From Pseudomonas oryzihabitans (GTDB lineage Bacteria > Pseudomonadota > Gammaproteobacteria > Pseudomonadales > Pseudomonadaceae), in contig NZ_CP017024.1 of NCBI RefSeq assembly GCF_014522265.1, positions 2,198,001-2,262,000 on the forward strand: 64,000 nucleotides of DNA. The letters run 5' to 3'. Below the pieces are notes generated by a model. That model saw only the letters and a list, made by a program, of their open reading frames with translations. It made no database searches and was not told the origin of the DNA. The position numbers were made by a program, and so were the translations under genes. Shown here one piece after another: positions 25,046 to 33,510 of the stretch. The stretch's first letter is position 1. Each line of letters opens with the position of its first letter.

Positions 25046-26452
25046 TTATTTCGCCATCACCCGCGTAATCCGATCCCCCTCGGCATCATCCTGCCCCTTG
25101 GCCTTGTTCACCGCGTAGACCACACCCTTGCCATCCACCACCGCGTGGTTGGGATAGGTACCCAGCTCCAGGTTGGCCTTGATGGTGCCGTCCGGGTCGA
25201 CCACGGTCAGGGTGCCGGCGCCGCGGTTGGTCACGTAGGCCAGGCGCTTGACCGGGTCGAAGGCCACGTTCAGCGCTCCGGCACCGGTAGTGACGTTGTG
25301 CAGGGTCTTGCCGGTCTTGGCGTCGACGATCAGCAGGTTGTCGCTGCCCTGGGCGGTGATGAACAGGCGATCGGTCTGGGGATCGTGGGCCACGCCCATG
25401 GGGGTCTTGGCGCCCTGGATCGGGAAGACCTTCTCGACCTGCTCGGTCTTGGCGTCGATCACCGCGGCTTCGTTGGTCTTCAGGCTGACGGCATAGAGCT
25501 TGTGCACCGCCGGGTCCAGGTGCATGCCGACCACGGCGAACTGCTCGCCGCGCACGCCCGATTCGATGGTGATGTGCTTGCGCACGGCCGGGGTCTTGGC
25601 GTCGAAGCTGACGATGTCCGGGGTCATGGCTGCCGAGGCGAAGGCGCGGTCGAGCTTCTCGTCGACCACCACGGTGTGGGCATGGGGCACGAGGCCGGGT
25701 TCGAATTGCTTGACCAGACCCAGGTCGCTCTGGCGATAGACCGCCACGGTGTTCTGCCGGGTGTTGGTGGTCCAGACGGTGCCGTTGCGATCGTCCACGC
25801 CTACGCCGTAGACGGCGTAGACACCGGCATCCGCGCCGGGGGCGGCCGCCGGGGTGAGCTGGCGTTCGATGGCCAGGTCCTTGGGATCGAGCTTGAGCAG
25901 CTGCGAGACCTTGACCGGCGGGCGGCCCACGGCCGAGGTGACGAAGAGGGCGCCGGTCTTGGCGCTGCTGTCCACCTGGTAGAGGCCCGGGACCAGTTTG
26001 ACCGTGGTGAGGCTATAGGCGTCGGCGCCGGATAGCGGCACTACCGGCGAGACCTTGAGCGGGAAGACCGCGGCGCCCGAGGGCTGGGCGGTGCTGATGA
26101 CGATGGGGTGCTGGCCGGGGGCGGCGTCTTCGGGGATGCGCAGGGTCGCCTTGAAGTTGCCCTGGGCATCGGCCACGTAGGCGGCGTCGGGGTTGAGCGC
26201 TACGCCGCCGCGGGACAGGGTGATCCGCTGACCGGGGGTGAAGCCGCGACCGTCCAGCGCCACCTCGCTACCGGCCAGGATGGCGGTGCCGGTGACGGGG
26301 CTGGCCTTGATCTCGCCGTGGTAGTCCGGATCGGGGGCTTCGAAGCTGGAACGCGCCTGGGCGGCTTGCCCACCCAGCGCCAGCAGGGTGGCCAACAAGG
26401 TAACGGAAAAGACGCGCCGGCCCTTGGCCGAAGACGCTGGAGCGATGTTCAT
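25046..26452 (-). CDS. YncE-family beta-propeller protein, exported
   Basis: Exported protein of 468 residues. The signal peptide covers about residues 1-33 (LLATLLALGGQAAQA). A short IPT/Ig-like domain follows at about 55-130 (GSEVALDGRGFTPGQRITL), then a seven-bladed YVTN/YncE propeller from about 160 to the end (NGTVWTTNTRQNTVAVYR, FITAQGSDNLLIVDAKTGK, AYVTNRGAGTLTVVD). E. coli YncE is a periplasmic DNA-binding propeller of unknown role; no catalytic function can be claimed here. It ends 40 bp after the repeat region, and a 20-bp inverted repeat stands upstream at 26550-26569. Confidence 0.8.
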   Translation of the reverse strand: MNIAPASSAKGRRVFSVTLLATLLALGGQAAQARSSFEAPDPDYHGEIKASPVTGTAILAGSEVALDGRGFTPGQRITLSRGGVALNPDAAYVADAQGNFKATLRIPEDAAPGQHPIVISTAQPSGAAVFPLKVSPVVPLSGADAYSLTTVKLVPGLYQVDSSAKTGALFVTSAVGRPPVKVSQLLKLDPKDLAIERQLTPAAAPGADAGVYAVYGVGVDDRNGTVWTTNTRQNTVAVYRQSDLGLVKQFEPGLVPHAHTVVVDEKLDRAFASAAMTPDIVSFDAKTPAVRKHITIESGVRGEQFAVVGMHLDPAVHKLYAVSLKTNEAAVIDAKTEQVEKVFPIQGAKTPMGVAHDPQTDRLFITAQGSDNLLIVDAKTGKTLHNVTTGAGALNVAFDPVKRLAYVTNRGAGTLTVVDPDGTIKANLELGTYPNHAVVDGKGVVYAVNKAKGQDDAEGDRITRVMAK

Positions 26453-26549
26453 CAGGGATTCCTTGTAGCGGCGATCAAGATACCCGCGCCAGAGCGCCGG
26501 GCGGCAGAGGCCCTCCTGGGCTAAGCCATGTTAAGGCGAAAGCGAAATA

Positions 26550-26569
26550 CTTGCATTTAGATTTGCAAG
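26550..26569. promoter_or_regulatory. Candidate operator upstream of the yncE-like gene
   Basis: CTTGCA and TGCAAG arms with an 8-bp AT-rich spacer lie about 100 bp before the yncE-like start and just after the GNAT stop. A Fur-type site is conceivable for this family, but the match to the Fur consensus is poor. Confidence 0.35.
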
Positions 26570-26571
26570 GT

Positions 26572-27096
26572 TTAGGCGTGCTCGGCATCCGGGGTGTCGA
26601 GGGTGCGCTGCATCAGGCAGGCACCGGCGCCATAGCCGGCCAGCTTGGCCTTGAGCGCCGCATCGGCGGGAACCGGATGATAGTGGTGACGCTGCCAGTA
26701 GCCGATGGCACCGGACAGAGACACCAGCCGACCCTGGCGCAGGCGGGCACGCCGGGCCTGGCCCTTGGCATGGCGATAGAGGCGAGCGGCCACGCCCTGG
26801 CCCTGGGCCTCGGGGTGCACCGCGCAATCGTGCAGGAACCAGGTGGAAGCCTCGCTCGGCAGCTGCTGCAGGCGAGCCCCCAGCACCGGTGGCAGGCCGT
26901 CGTCCCAGGGATAGGCGATCAGATAGCCGCGCAGGCGATCTTCGGCATCGGTCGCCGCCCAGCAGTGCTCCGGGGCGAGCTCCAGGCGATTGACGTAGAA
27001 GGCGCGGTCTTCGAGCAGGTCGGCGGGGTAGGTGGCCGCCTGGATATCGAGAACGGCAGGGATATCGGTGGGGCGCAGCGGGCGTATCGAGGGCAT
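26572..27096 (-). CDS. GNAT-family N-acetyltransferase
   Basis: Acetyltransferase of 174 residues. The start, IRPLRPTDIPAVLDIQAATYP, is typical of the fold. The acetyl-CoA loop is read in HDCAVHPEAQGQGVAARLYRHA (Q-x-x-G-x-G/A) near residues 90-110, and the carboxy end has YWQRHHYHPV. The substrate is unknown. It lies downstream of the pqq operon on the same strand, but a strong terminator hairpin at 27112-27147 separates them, so it probably has its own promoter. Confidence 0.82.
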   Translation of the reverse strand: MPSIRPLRPTDIPAVLDIQAATYPADLLEDRAFYVNRLELAPEHCWAATDAEDRLRGYLIAYPWDDGLPPVLGARLQQLPSEASTWFLHDCAVHPEAQGQGVAARLYRHAKGQARRARLRQGRLVSLSGAIGYWQRHHYHPVPADAALKAKLAGYGAGACLMQRTLDTPDAEHA

Positions 27097-27111
27097 GACG
27101 ACGAGGCGAAA

Positions 27112-27147
27112 AGGTCCGGCCGGGCAGTATGGTCACTGCCCGGCCGG
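27112..27147 (-). terminator. Terminator of the pqq operon
   Basis: A perfect 13-bp stem (CCGGCCGGGCAGT / ACTGCCCGGCCGG, 27116-27128 with 27135-27147) with a 6-base loop. On the minus strand it is followed by ACCTTTTCG. It lies between the pqqE stop and the GNAT start. Confidence 0.8.
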
Positions 27148-27259
27148 GAGGCAAATGCCTCGGAGCCGTGGGTGGTGAGTCCCGCTGACAAGCCTGCACC
27201 CTGGCACGAGGAACCGGATTCCGCCGACGACCTTGGCATGTCTGGCGCCGCCGCTGGCT

Positions 27260-28411
27260 TCAAGCCTTGGCGATCAGCCGCGAATTGCGCTCGTTGCGGA
27301 ATTGCAGGTCCTCGATCCGCTGGGTCGCGGTCTCGGCTTCCTGGCGGGCGGCGAGGATGAGGTCGTGGTGCGGCGACTTGGCGCAGACCGGATCGGCGGT
27401 GCGCGCATCGCCGGTGAGCATGAAGGCCTGGCAGCGGCAGCCACCGTAGTCCTTTTCCTTCTCGTCGCAGGAGCGGCAGGGCTCGGGCATCCAGTCGTAG
27501 CCGCGGTAGACGTTGAAGCCGAAGGAGTCGTACCAGATGTGCCTGAGGTCCTGCTCCTTCACGTTGGGGAAGGCGATGGGCATCTGCCGGGCGCCGTGGC
27601 AGGGCAGGGCGGTGCCGTCCGGCGTGATGGTCAGGAACAGCTTGGCCCAGCCATCCATGCAGGCCTTGGGGCGCTCTTCGTAGTAGTCCGGGGTGACGAA
27701 GATCAGCTTGCAGGGATGATTCTCGGCCTTGAGGCGCGCGCGGTACTCGTTCGTGATGCCTTCGGCGCGCTCCAGCTGGGCCCTGGTCGGCAGGAGACCG
27801 GCGCGATTGCGCTCGGCCCAGCCATAAAACTGGCAGGTGGCGAGTTCGACGAAGTCGGCCTCCAGGGCCAGGCAGAGGTCGATGATCTGGTCGATGCGAT
27901 CGATGTTGTGCCTGTGGGTGACGAAGTTGAGCACCATCGGGTAGCCATGGGCCTTGACCGCCTTGGCCATGGCCAGCTTCTGGGCGAAGGCCTTCTTCGA
28001 GCCGGCGAGCAGGTTGTTCACCTGTTCGTCGCTGGCCTGGAAGCTGATCTGGATATGGTCCAGGCCGGCTTCCTTGAACTCGGCGATGCGCGCCTCGGTG
28101 AGGCCGATGCCGGAGGTGATGAGGTTGGTGTAGTAGCCCAGCCGGCGCGCCTCGCGGATCAGCTCGGCGAGGTCCTGGCGCACCAGGGGTTCGCCCCCGG
28201 AGAAGCCGATCTGGGCCGCACCCATCTCCCGTGCCTCGGCCATGACCTTGAACCACTGTTCGGTGGTCAGCTCGCGCCTTTGGGCGGCGAAGTCCAGGGG
28301 ATTGGAGCAGTAGGGGCACTGCAGCGGGCAGCGATAGGTGACCTCGGCCAGCAGCCACAGGGGCAGGCCAATGCTGGGCGCAGCAACGGTGGGCGGCTGC
28401 GGCAACTGCAT
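27260..28411 (-). CDS. pqqE: PqqA peptide cyclase (radical SAM)
   Basis: Radical SAM enzyme of 383 residues that makes the glutamate-tyrosine carbon-carbon crosslink in PqqA. The cluster motif [10 protein letters not shown] (C-x3-C-x2-C) is near residue 28, and [13 protein letters not shown] follows. The SPASM-type cysteines are at the end ([20 protein letters not shown]). The ATG at 28411 was chosen because the preceding frame overlaps pqqD and has no family similarity. It works with the chaperone PqqD, encoded 22 bp upstream. Confidence 0.93.
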   Translation of the reverse strand: MQLPQPPTVAAPSIGLPLWLLAEVTYRCPLQCPYCSNPLDFAAQRRELTTEQWFKVMAEAREMGAAQIGFSGGEPLVRQDLAELIREARRLGYYTNLITSGIGLTEARIAEFKEAGLDHIQISFQASDEQVNNLLAGSKKAFAQKLAMAKAVKAHGYPMVLNFVTHRHNIDRIDQIIDLCLALEADFVELATCQFYGWAERNRAGLLPTRAQLERAEGITNEYRARLKAENHPCKLIFVTPDYYEERPKACMDGWAKLFLTITPDGTALPCHGARQMPIAFPNVKEQDLRHIWYDSFGFNVYRGYDWMPEPCRSCDEKEKDYGGCRCQAFMLTGDARTADPVCAKSPHHDLILAARQEAETATQRIEDLQFRNERNSRLIAKA

Positions 28412-28433
28412 GGGCGTGCCCGGCAGGCTGGTG

Positions 28434-28709
28434 TCAGCCGAGCAGGAGCCAGTGCTCGGCACGGGCGACCTCCATGAATTGTTCGACGTCCGCACCCAGT
28501 TCGGGAACGCCGGGGAAGCGTTCGTCGAGGGCTTCGATGATGGCGGCCACGTCACGCTGGCCGTCGATCAGCCCGCCGATGGCGGCGGCGCTGTCGTTGA
28601 GCTTGATCATGCCCTCGGGATAGAGCAGCACATGGGCGTCCTGCGCCGGCTCGAACTGGAAGCGGTAGCCGGGACGCCAGCGCGGCACCTGGGTGCGGTC
28701 GAAGCTCAT
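28434..28709 (-). CDS. pqqD: PqqA-binding chaperone
   Basis: Protein of 91 residues of the RRE fold that binds PqqA and presents it to PqqE. Typical segments are [38 protein letters not shown] and the carboxy-terminal [16 protein letters not shown]. Its ATG overlaps the pqqC stop (ATGA at 28706-28709 on the minus strand), which supports coupled translation. Confidence 0.92.
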   Translation of the reverse strand: MSFDRTQVPRWRPGYRFQFEPAQDAHVLLYPEGMIKLNDSAAAIGGLIDGQRDVAAIIEALDERFPGVPELGADVEQFMEVARAEHWLLLG

Positions 28710-29464
28710 AGGTCGATTCCTCGGTGCCAGCGACGCTCGGCGGTGACGCTGTGGTAGGGCGGGCGGTGCAGTTCGTAGGCCATGCTCATGGCGTCGAGCA
28801 TGCTCCAGAGGATGTCCAGCTTGAACTGCAGGATCTCCAGCATGCGCTGCTGGGATTCCCAGGTGGTGTAGTGCTGCAGGGTGATCTGCAGGCCGTGCTC
28901 GACGTCGCGCCGCGCCTGGCCCAGGCGGGTGCGGAAGTATTCGTAGCCGGCCGGATCGATCCAGGGGTAGTGCTGTGGCCAGGCGTCCAGCCGCGACTGG
29001 TGGATCTGCGGCGCGAACAGCTCGGTCAGGGAGCTGCTGGCGGCCTCCTGCCAGGAGGCGCGGCGAGCGAAGTTGACGTAGGCGTCCACCGCGAAGCGCA
29101 CCCCCGGCAGCACCAGTTCCTGGGAGAGCACCTGCTCGCGATCCAGGCCGGTGGCCTCGGCCAGGCGCAGCCAGGCCTCGATGCCGCCTTCGCTGCCGGG
29201 CTCGCCGTCATGGTCGAGGATGCGCTGCACCCACTCCCGACGGATCTCGCGATCCGGGCAGTTGGCCAGGATGGCGGCGTCCTTGAGCGGGATGTTGACC
29301 TGGTAGTAGAAGCGGTTGGCCACCCAGCCCTGGATCTGCTCGCGACTGGCGCGACCCTGGTACATGGCCACGTGATAGGGGTGGTGGATATGGTAGAGGT
29401 CGCCCTTGGCGCGCAGGGCGGCTTCGAATTCGGCGGGCGTGAGGGCGTTGGGCATGGCGTTCAC
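28706..29464 (-). CDS. pqqC: Pyrroloquinoline-quinone synthase
   Basis: Cofactor-free oxidase of about 252 residues that closes the ring and oxidises AHQQ to PQQ. Signatures are [38 protein letters not shown] and [17 protein letters not shown]. The GTG at 29464 overlaps the repaired pqqB stop as GTGA; an ATG three codons later at 29455 is the other candidate start. Both give a family-typical amino end. Confidence 0.93.
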   Translation of the reverse strand: MNAMPNALTPAEFEAALRAKGDLYHIHHPYHVAMYQGRASREQIQGWVANRFYYQVNIPLKDAAILANCPDREIRREWVQRILDHDGEPGSEGGIEAWLRLAEATGLDREQVLSQELVLPGVRFAVDAYVNFARRASWQEAASSSLTELFAPQIHQSRLDAWPQHYPWIDPAGYEYFRTRLGQARRDVEHGLQITLQHYTTWESQQRMLEILQFKLDILWSMLDAMSMAYELHRPPYHSVTAERRWHRGIDL

Positions 29465-30371
29465 AACTCGATGGACATCCCGTCCCAGGCGACTTCCACG
29501 CCCTGGCGCGCGACGATGGCGCGTTCGGGGAGTCTTCGTCCAGGATCGGATTGGTGTTGTTGATGTGGATCAGCACCTTGCGCTGGCGTTCGAAGCCGGC
29601 CAGCACCTCCAGCATGCCGCCGGGACCGCTTTGCGGCAGGTGGCCCATCTCGGTGCCGGTCCGGGTGCCCACGCCGCGACGCTGCATCTCGTCGTCGGTC
29701 CAGAGGGTGCCGTCCACCAGCAGGCAGTCGGCCTGGCCCATCAGCTCCAGCAGGGCGGCGTCCGGCTGGCCCAGGCCCGGGGCGTAGAACAGCTTGCCGC
29801 CGGTGCGCCTGTCATGGACCAGCAGCCCCAGGTTGTCGCCCGGGTGCGGATCGTGGCGATGGGGCGAATAGGGCGGCGCGGCGCTGCGCAGCGGAAAGGG
29901 CGTGAATTCCAGATTCGGACAGGCCGGAATGGTGAAGCTGCCGCTCAGGGCGATGGGCTGCCAGCTGAGCCCGCCGTTCCAGTGTTCGAGCATGTTGAAC
30001 AGCGGAAAGCCGGTGGTGAGGTCCTGGTGGACCATCTCGGTGCACCAGACCTGGTGGGGGCAGCCTTCACGCAGGCTGAGCAGGCCGGTGGTGTGGTCGA
30101 TCTGGCTGTCCAGCAGGACGATGGCGCGGATGCCGGTGTCGCGCAGGGCCCGCGCCGGCTGCAGCGGGGCGAAGCCGGCCAGCTGGGCGCGGATGTCGGG
30201 CGAGGCGTTGCACAGGATCCAGTTCACCCCGTCGTCGGACAGGGCGATGGAGGACTGGGTACGGGCCTGGGCCCTGAGGGTGCCCTTGCGGAAGCCGTCG
30301 CAATTGGCGCAATTGCAGTTCCACTGGGGAAAGCCACCGCCGGCGGCGGAGCCGAGAATCTGGATATGCAT
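29461..30371 (-). pseudogene. pqqB: PqqB, frameshifted near the 3' end
   Basis: Metallo-beta-lactamase-fold protein required for PQQ production, proposed to hydroxylate the PqqA tyrosine. The start [19 protein letters not shown] and [17 protein letters not shown] are intact. Near the end, [14 protein letters not shown] is followed on the coding strand by a run of four C (29527-29530) before GAA. One more C restores [11 protein letters not shown] and a stop at 29461-29463 that overlaps the pqqC start. As written, the last 20 residues are replaced and the frame runs on to 29208 inside pqqC. The context is the same C-run before GA as in pcaB and pcaD. Confidence 0.87.
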
Positions 30372-30394
30372 GGGAAAGGCTAAACCTGGAAAAA

Positions 30395-30418
30395 GTACGC
30401 CCCGGCGAACCGGGGCGT
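30395..30418 (-). terminator. Hairpin between pqqA and pqqB, probable attenuator
   Basis: A perfect 9-bp stem (ACGCCCCGG / CCGGGGCGT, 30397-30405 with 30410-30418). The loop reads TTCG on the minus strand, and ACTTTTTCC follows. It sits just after the pqqA stop and 25 bp before pqqB. A partly leaky terminator here would leave pqqA message in excess over pqqBCDE, fitting PqqA being the consumed substrate peptide. Confidence 0.75.
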
Positions 30419-30426
30419 GGGGCGCA

Positions 30427-30498
30427 TCAACGGTTGGCGAAGTACATGGTGACTTCGAAGCCGATGCGCAGGTCAGTGTAAGCAGGCTTGGTCCACAT
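30427..30498 (-). CDS. pqqA: PQQ precursor peptide PqqA
   Basis: Ribosomal precursor peptide of 23 residues, easily missed because of its size. The reading begins [16 protein letters not shown] and ends TMYFANR. The conserved glutamate and tyrosine that become PQQ sit in the E-V-T-M-Y motif at residues 15-19. A GAGGAG ribosome-binding site lies a few bases before the ATG at 30498. It lies between pqqF upstream and pqqB downstream, the usual Pseudomonas order. Confidence 0.95.
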
Positions 30499-30681
30499 GG
30501 GAGGTCTCCTCTTTGACTGCGAAAGCCGGATGGATCCGGTCGTCAAGTCTAACAAATGTTATCTAGCTAAGGGTTTTTGCCGCGACGAATCGCTGGCGGT
30601 CCGGCGGACATAACTGTCTTACCGATCCTGCAACAGATTGACCGCCGGCAGCGGCCGACGCTCCCGGGAAAGTGTTGAAAG

Positions 30682-33072
30682 CTATGACATCCAGCCGGAT
30701 GGCGCGTCGGCATTGGCCAGGGCGAAGCGCGGCGCGTCGCTGGCGATGAGTTGCTGCCAGGCCTGCTGCAGGGCCCTGTCGTCCAGGGCGGCCAGGGCTG
30801 CCTGCAAGGGCGAAAGGTCCAGCGTCCCGCTGCGCTGGAAGCCCCACCAGAGGCGCTCGGCCAGAGCTGCGCGCTGAGGGGTGGCGGGGCTGAAGTCGTG
30901 CACCAGCTGGCGGATGTTCTGCGCCAGCGGCGCACTCTCGGCCTGAATGGGGGCCAGGCTGTCAGCCAGGCAACCTTCGATTTCCGCCAGGATATCCGCC
31001 GCCCGGGCATGGGGTGACTGCACGCCGATCAGCAGGCCGCCGTGATCGCCCAGCTGGCGATAGGCGGAAAACACCGCATAGCCCAGTTGCCGCTCGCTGC
31101 GCAGACGCTGGAACAGCGGTCCTTGCAGGCGCGCCGCCAGCAGCCGCCAGGCGGCCTCGGTGGTGGGGCACGCATCGGGTTCCGGGCAGAACAGCAGCAG
31201 CGCCTGCTGGGCGTCGGTGCTGGGTTCGGGGTGCCAGTGGCGCCCGGTGAAGCTGGGCGGTTCACCCGGCGGCCCGGCCTGGGGCTGGGGCGGCGGGGTG
31301 ACGGCAGCCAGGGATGCCTGCGCCGTTTGCGGCAGGCCGCAGGCCAGGGCTTGCCAACGCGGGCCTTCGGCAATCTCCGTCAGCGGCGTGACCGCAGTCA
31401 GTCGCTCGGGCAGGACCTTGAGCAGCTGGCGGATCAGCATGGGCTCTGGCGGTACCGCGGGTGCCGGGCTGCCGTTATCCCGCTCCGCTGTCAGGCGGCC
31501 GAGCGCCTGCTCCAGCACCGCCGGCAGCGCCGCGGCCCAGCCTTGCAGTCGCAACTCCCAGGGCGCCCCCGGTGGACTCCAGCGCAGGTTCACACCTGCC
31601 TCGGCGGCCAGCCGGGGGAGCGCGCCCAGTACCTGGGCATCGGGCGCGACCGGTCCCGGCCCCGGCCATCGCCAGCGCAGGAACAACAGGCCTTCGCGCT
31701 GCTGCGGGGCAAGGGCCTGGCTGATCGGCCAGGGTTGCAGCGCCGGGGCGCTCGAAGGTACGGGGTCAACGAGCAAAGGATTGGGCGGTGGCAGGGTAAA
31801 GGGAGCGGCGACGGGCGACGCCCGATCCGCTGCATCGGCCAGGCCGGCGGCGAAACCGCTGAGGCGTTCCGGGACCAGTTGCGCGAGCAGCCGCGGCCAG
31901 GCGGCCTGGGCGGCGGGCGAGAGGGCCGGTTGTGGCCAGGCGTTTCCTCGTCGATCCAGCCAGAGGCGTTCACCCAGGCGTCTTGCCAGCGCCAGGGCGG
32001 GCAGGGTGGCCCAGAGGCGCTGGATACGTTCGGCGTGGCCCTGCTGCAGCGCGGCGAGAGGTGTCTGGCGCAGGGTGTCCAGCCAGGCGAACAGGAGGCT
32101 GGTCAGGTGGCCGGGGCTGGCCTGAGGACCAGGTGAGAGATCCAGCTGGAGCAGGCCCTGGCCTGCCTGGCGATAGGGCCAGGCGAGGCTGAGCCGTGCC
32201 GCCTGGCCCGCCTGGCGCAGAAGGGCGGGCAGGCCGCCGGGATGGTCGCCGAGCAGCAGGGTCTCCAGCAGCTCCGCCGCTTCCCAGCTGCCGGGCGGCA
32301 GGTCGTCGAGAGCGAATTGCAGGGCCAGCCTGGGCGGGGTGGCGGTGATGGTCTGCCAGCGTTCGCCGGTGGCCGGGAGTGGCGGGGGCGTTGCATTTGC
32401 GGACGCAGAACCGGATGCCAGGACGGCACCCTGTTCGCGGGCCAGGTCTGCCAGTTCGGCCAGCGATTGTGGCCCGGCCAGCACCAGCAGAGCATTATCG
32501 GCGCGGTAGTGCTGGTGCTGGAAAGCGCGCAGCGCCCTTTGGAAGGCAGGGCTCTGCAGCGGCAGGCTATAGCGATTGCCGGCGTGAAAGCCGGCGGCGG
32601 GATGGTCCGCGGGCAGGGCGGCCGCCAGGGCCAGGTCGCGGCGGGTATCGGCGCTGCGCGACCATGCGATGAATTCGGCGTGCAGTACCTCGCGCTCGCG
32701 GCGCTGGGCGCCTGGTGCCAGCAGCGGTGCGGCGAGCATGTCCAGCAGTCGGGCGAGCCCGGCGGCCAGATGCTCGGGGGCCAGCGCAAAGAAAAAGTCG
32801 GTGGTGGTCTCGCGGGTGCTGGCGTTGAGTTCGCCGCCCAGGCGCTGCACCAGCGGCATCAGGCCGTCCGCCGCCGGATAGCGATGGCTGCCGAGAAAGA
32901 ACAGGTGTTCGAGAAAGTGCGCCAGCCCCGGAAAGGCCCGCGGTGCCTGGTGACTGCCGGCGCCTATGCGGACCAGGGCGGCCGCCTGGGGCAGCTCGGG
33001 GTCGTGCAGCAGGGCGACGGCCAGGCCGTTGGCGAGGCGCAGTCGGCGGTGTTGGGAAAGAGAGCTGGGCAT
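30682..33072 (-). CDS. pqqF: PQQ biosynthesis M16-family metallopeptidase
   Basis: Insulinase-family (M16) protease of 796 residues that trims the crosslinked PqqA peptide. The zinc motif HFLEH is at residues 52-56, and the distal acidic ligand is expected in QRREREVLHAEF near residue 135. Weakly similar inactive-type repeats follow, with SERQLGYAVFSAYRQLGDHGG in the carboxy half. The length agrees with Pseudomonas PqqF. It heads the pqq block; the 183-bp gap to pqqA probably holds a separate pqqA promoter. Confidence 0.87.
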   Translation of the reverse strand: MPSSLSQHRRLRLANGLAVALLHDPELPQAAALVRIGAGSHQAPRAFPGLAHFLEHLFFLGSHRYPAADGLMPLVQRLGGELNASTRETTTDFFFALAPEHLAAGLARLLDMLAAPLLAPGAQRREREVLHAEFIAWSRSADTRRDLALAAALPADHPAAGFHAGNRYSLPLQSPAFQRALRAFQHQHYRADNALLVLAGPQSLAELADLAREQGAVLASGSASANATPPPLPATGERWQTITATPPRLALQFALDDLPPGSWEAAELLETLLLGDHPGGLPALLRQAGQAARLSLAWPYRQAGQGLLQLDLSPGPQASPGHLTSLLFAWLDTLRQTPLAALQQGHAERIQRLWATLPALALARRLGERLWLDRRGNAWPQPALSPAAQAAWPRLLAQLVPERLSGFAAGLADAADRASPVAAPFTLPPPNPLLVDPVPSSAPALQPWPISQALAPQQREGLLFLRWRWPGPGPVAPDAQVLGALPRLAAEAGVNLRWSPPGAPWELRLQGWAAALPAVLEQALGRLTAERDNGSPAPAVPPEPMLIRQLLKVLPERLTAVTPLTEIAEGPRWQALACGLPQTAQASLAAVTPPPQPQAGPPGEPPSFTGRHWHPEPSTDAQQALLLFCPEPDACPTTEAAWRLLAARLQGPLFQRLRSERQLGYAVFSAYRQLGDHGGLLIGVQSPHARAADILAEIEGCLADSLAPIQAESAPLAQNIRQLVHDFSPATPQRAALAERLWWGFQRSGTLDLSPLQAALAALDDRALQQAWQQLIASDAPRFALANADAPSGWMS

Positions 33073-33119
33073 GGGGATAGCTTAACCGAGTCCAGGGGAG
33101 GGTGATGGAGCGGAGCGTG

Positions 33120-33331
33120 CCCTCACCCCGACCCTCTCCCTGGGGGAGAGGGGGAAGAGCGAGAGCCGTGCCTGGTTTGGCCCTCACCCCGGCCCTCTCC
33201 CCGAGGGAGAGGGGGAGGAGCGGGTGGGGTGCCCGGGTTGGTCCTAACCTTGGCCTTCTGCCGGGAGGAGACGGAGCGTTCGAGGCACGGTCTTGACACT
33301 GTAGCGTGGAAAACGGCGCAGCCTTTTCCGC
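33120..33331. repeat. CCCTCACCCC repeats and a GTGGAAAA hairpin
   Basis: The 438-bp gap between pqqF and gcd has no gene. It holds two copies of a hairpin CCCTCACCCC(G)...CCCTCTCC...GGGAGAGGG (33120-33152 and 33181-33215), a degenerate third, and a GTGGAAAAC...TTTTCCGC hairpin at 33306-33331. A further CCCTCTCCC/GGAGAGGG copy lies at 33460-33490, and a terminator at 33381-33407. Confidence 0.75.
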
Positions 33332-33380
33332 TGGGCCTCAGGTGCCAGGGGCTCTTTTCATAGCAAGAAAAGCCCGGGCG

Positions 33381-33407
33381 AAAAAAATCCCGGCTGGGCC
33401 GGGATTT
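33381..33407 (-). terminator. Terminator of gcd
   Basis: The stem AAATCCCGGC / GCCGGGATTT has a 3-base loop and is followed on the minus strand by a run of T (33381-33387 in the complement). It lies about 100 bp past the gcd stop. Confidence 0.82.
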
Positions 33408-33510
33408 CGGGGTGGGGCGAGGGGGGTTCCAACAGGATGTCAAAAATGCTCGAAGCATCCTCGCCCCGAACCCTCTCCCGGAGGAGAGGGGAGCTCAGGC
33501 GCGGGCGCCC

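Noticed and set aside
29208-30371. Apparent 387-residue PqqB
   Set aside because: The last 110 residues are pqqC sequence read out of frame after the short C run at 29527-29530; the normal PqqB end is present in the neighbouring frame.
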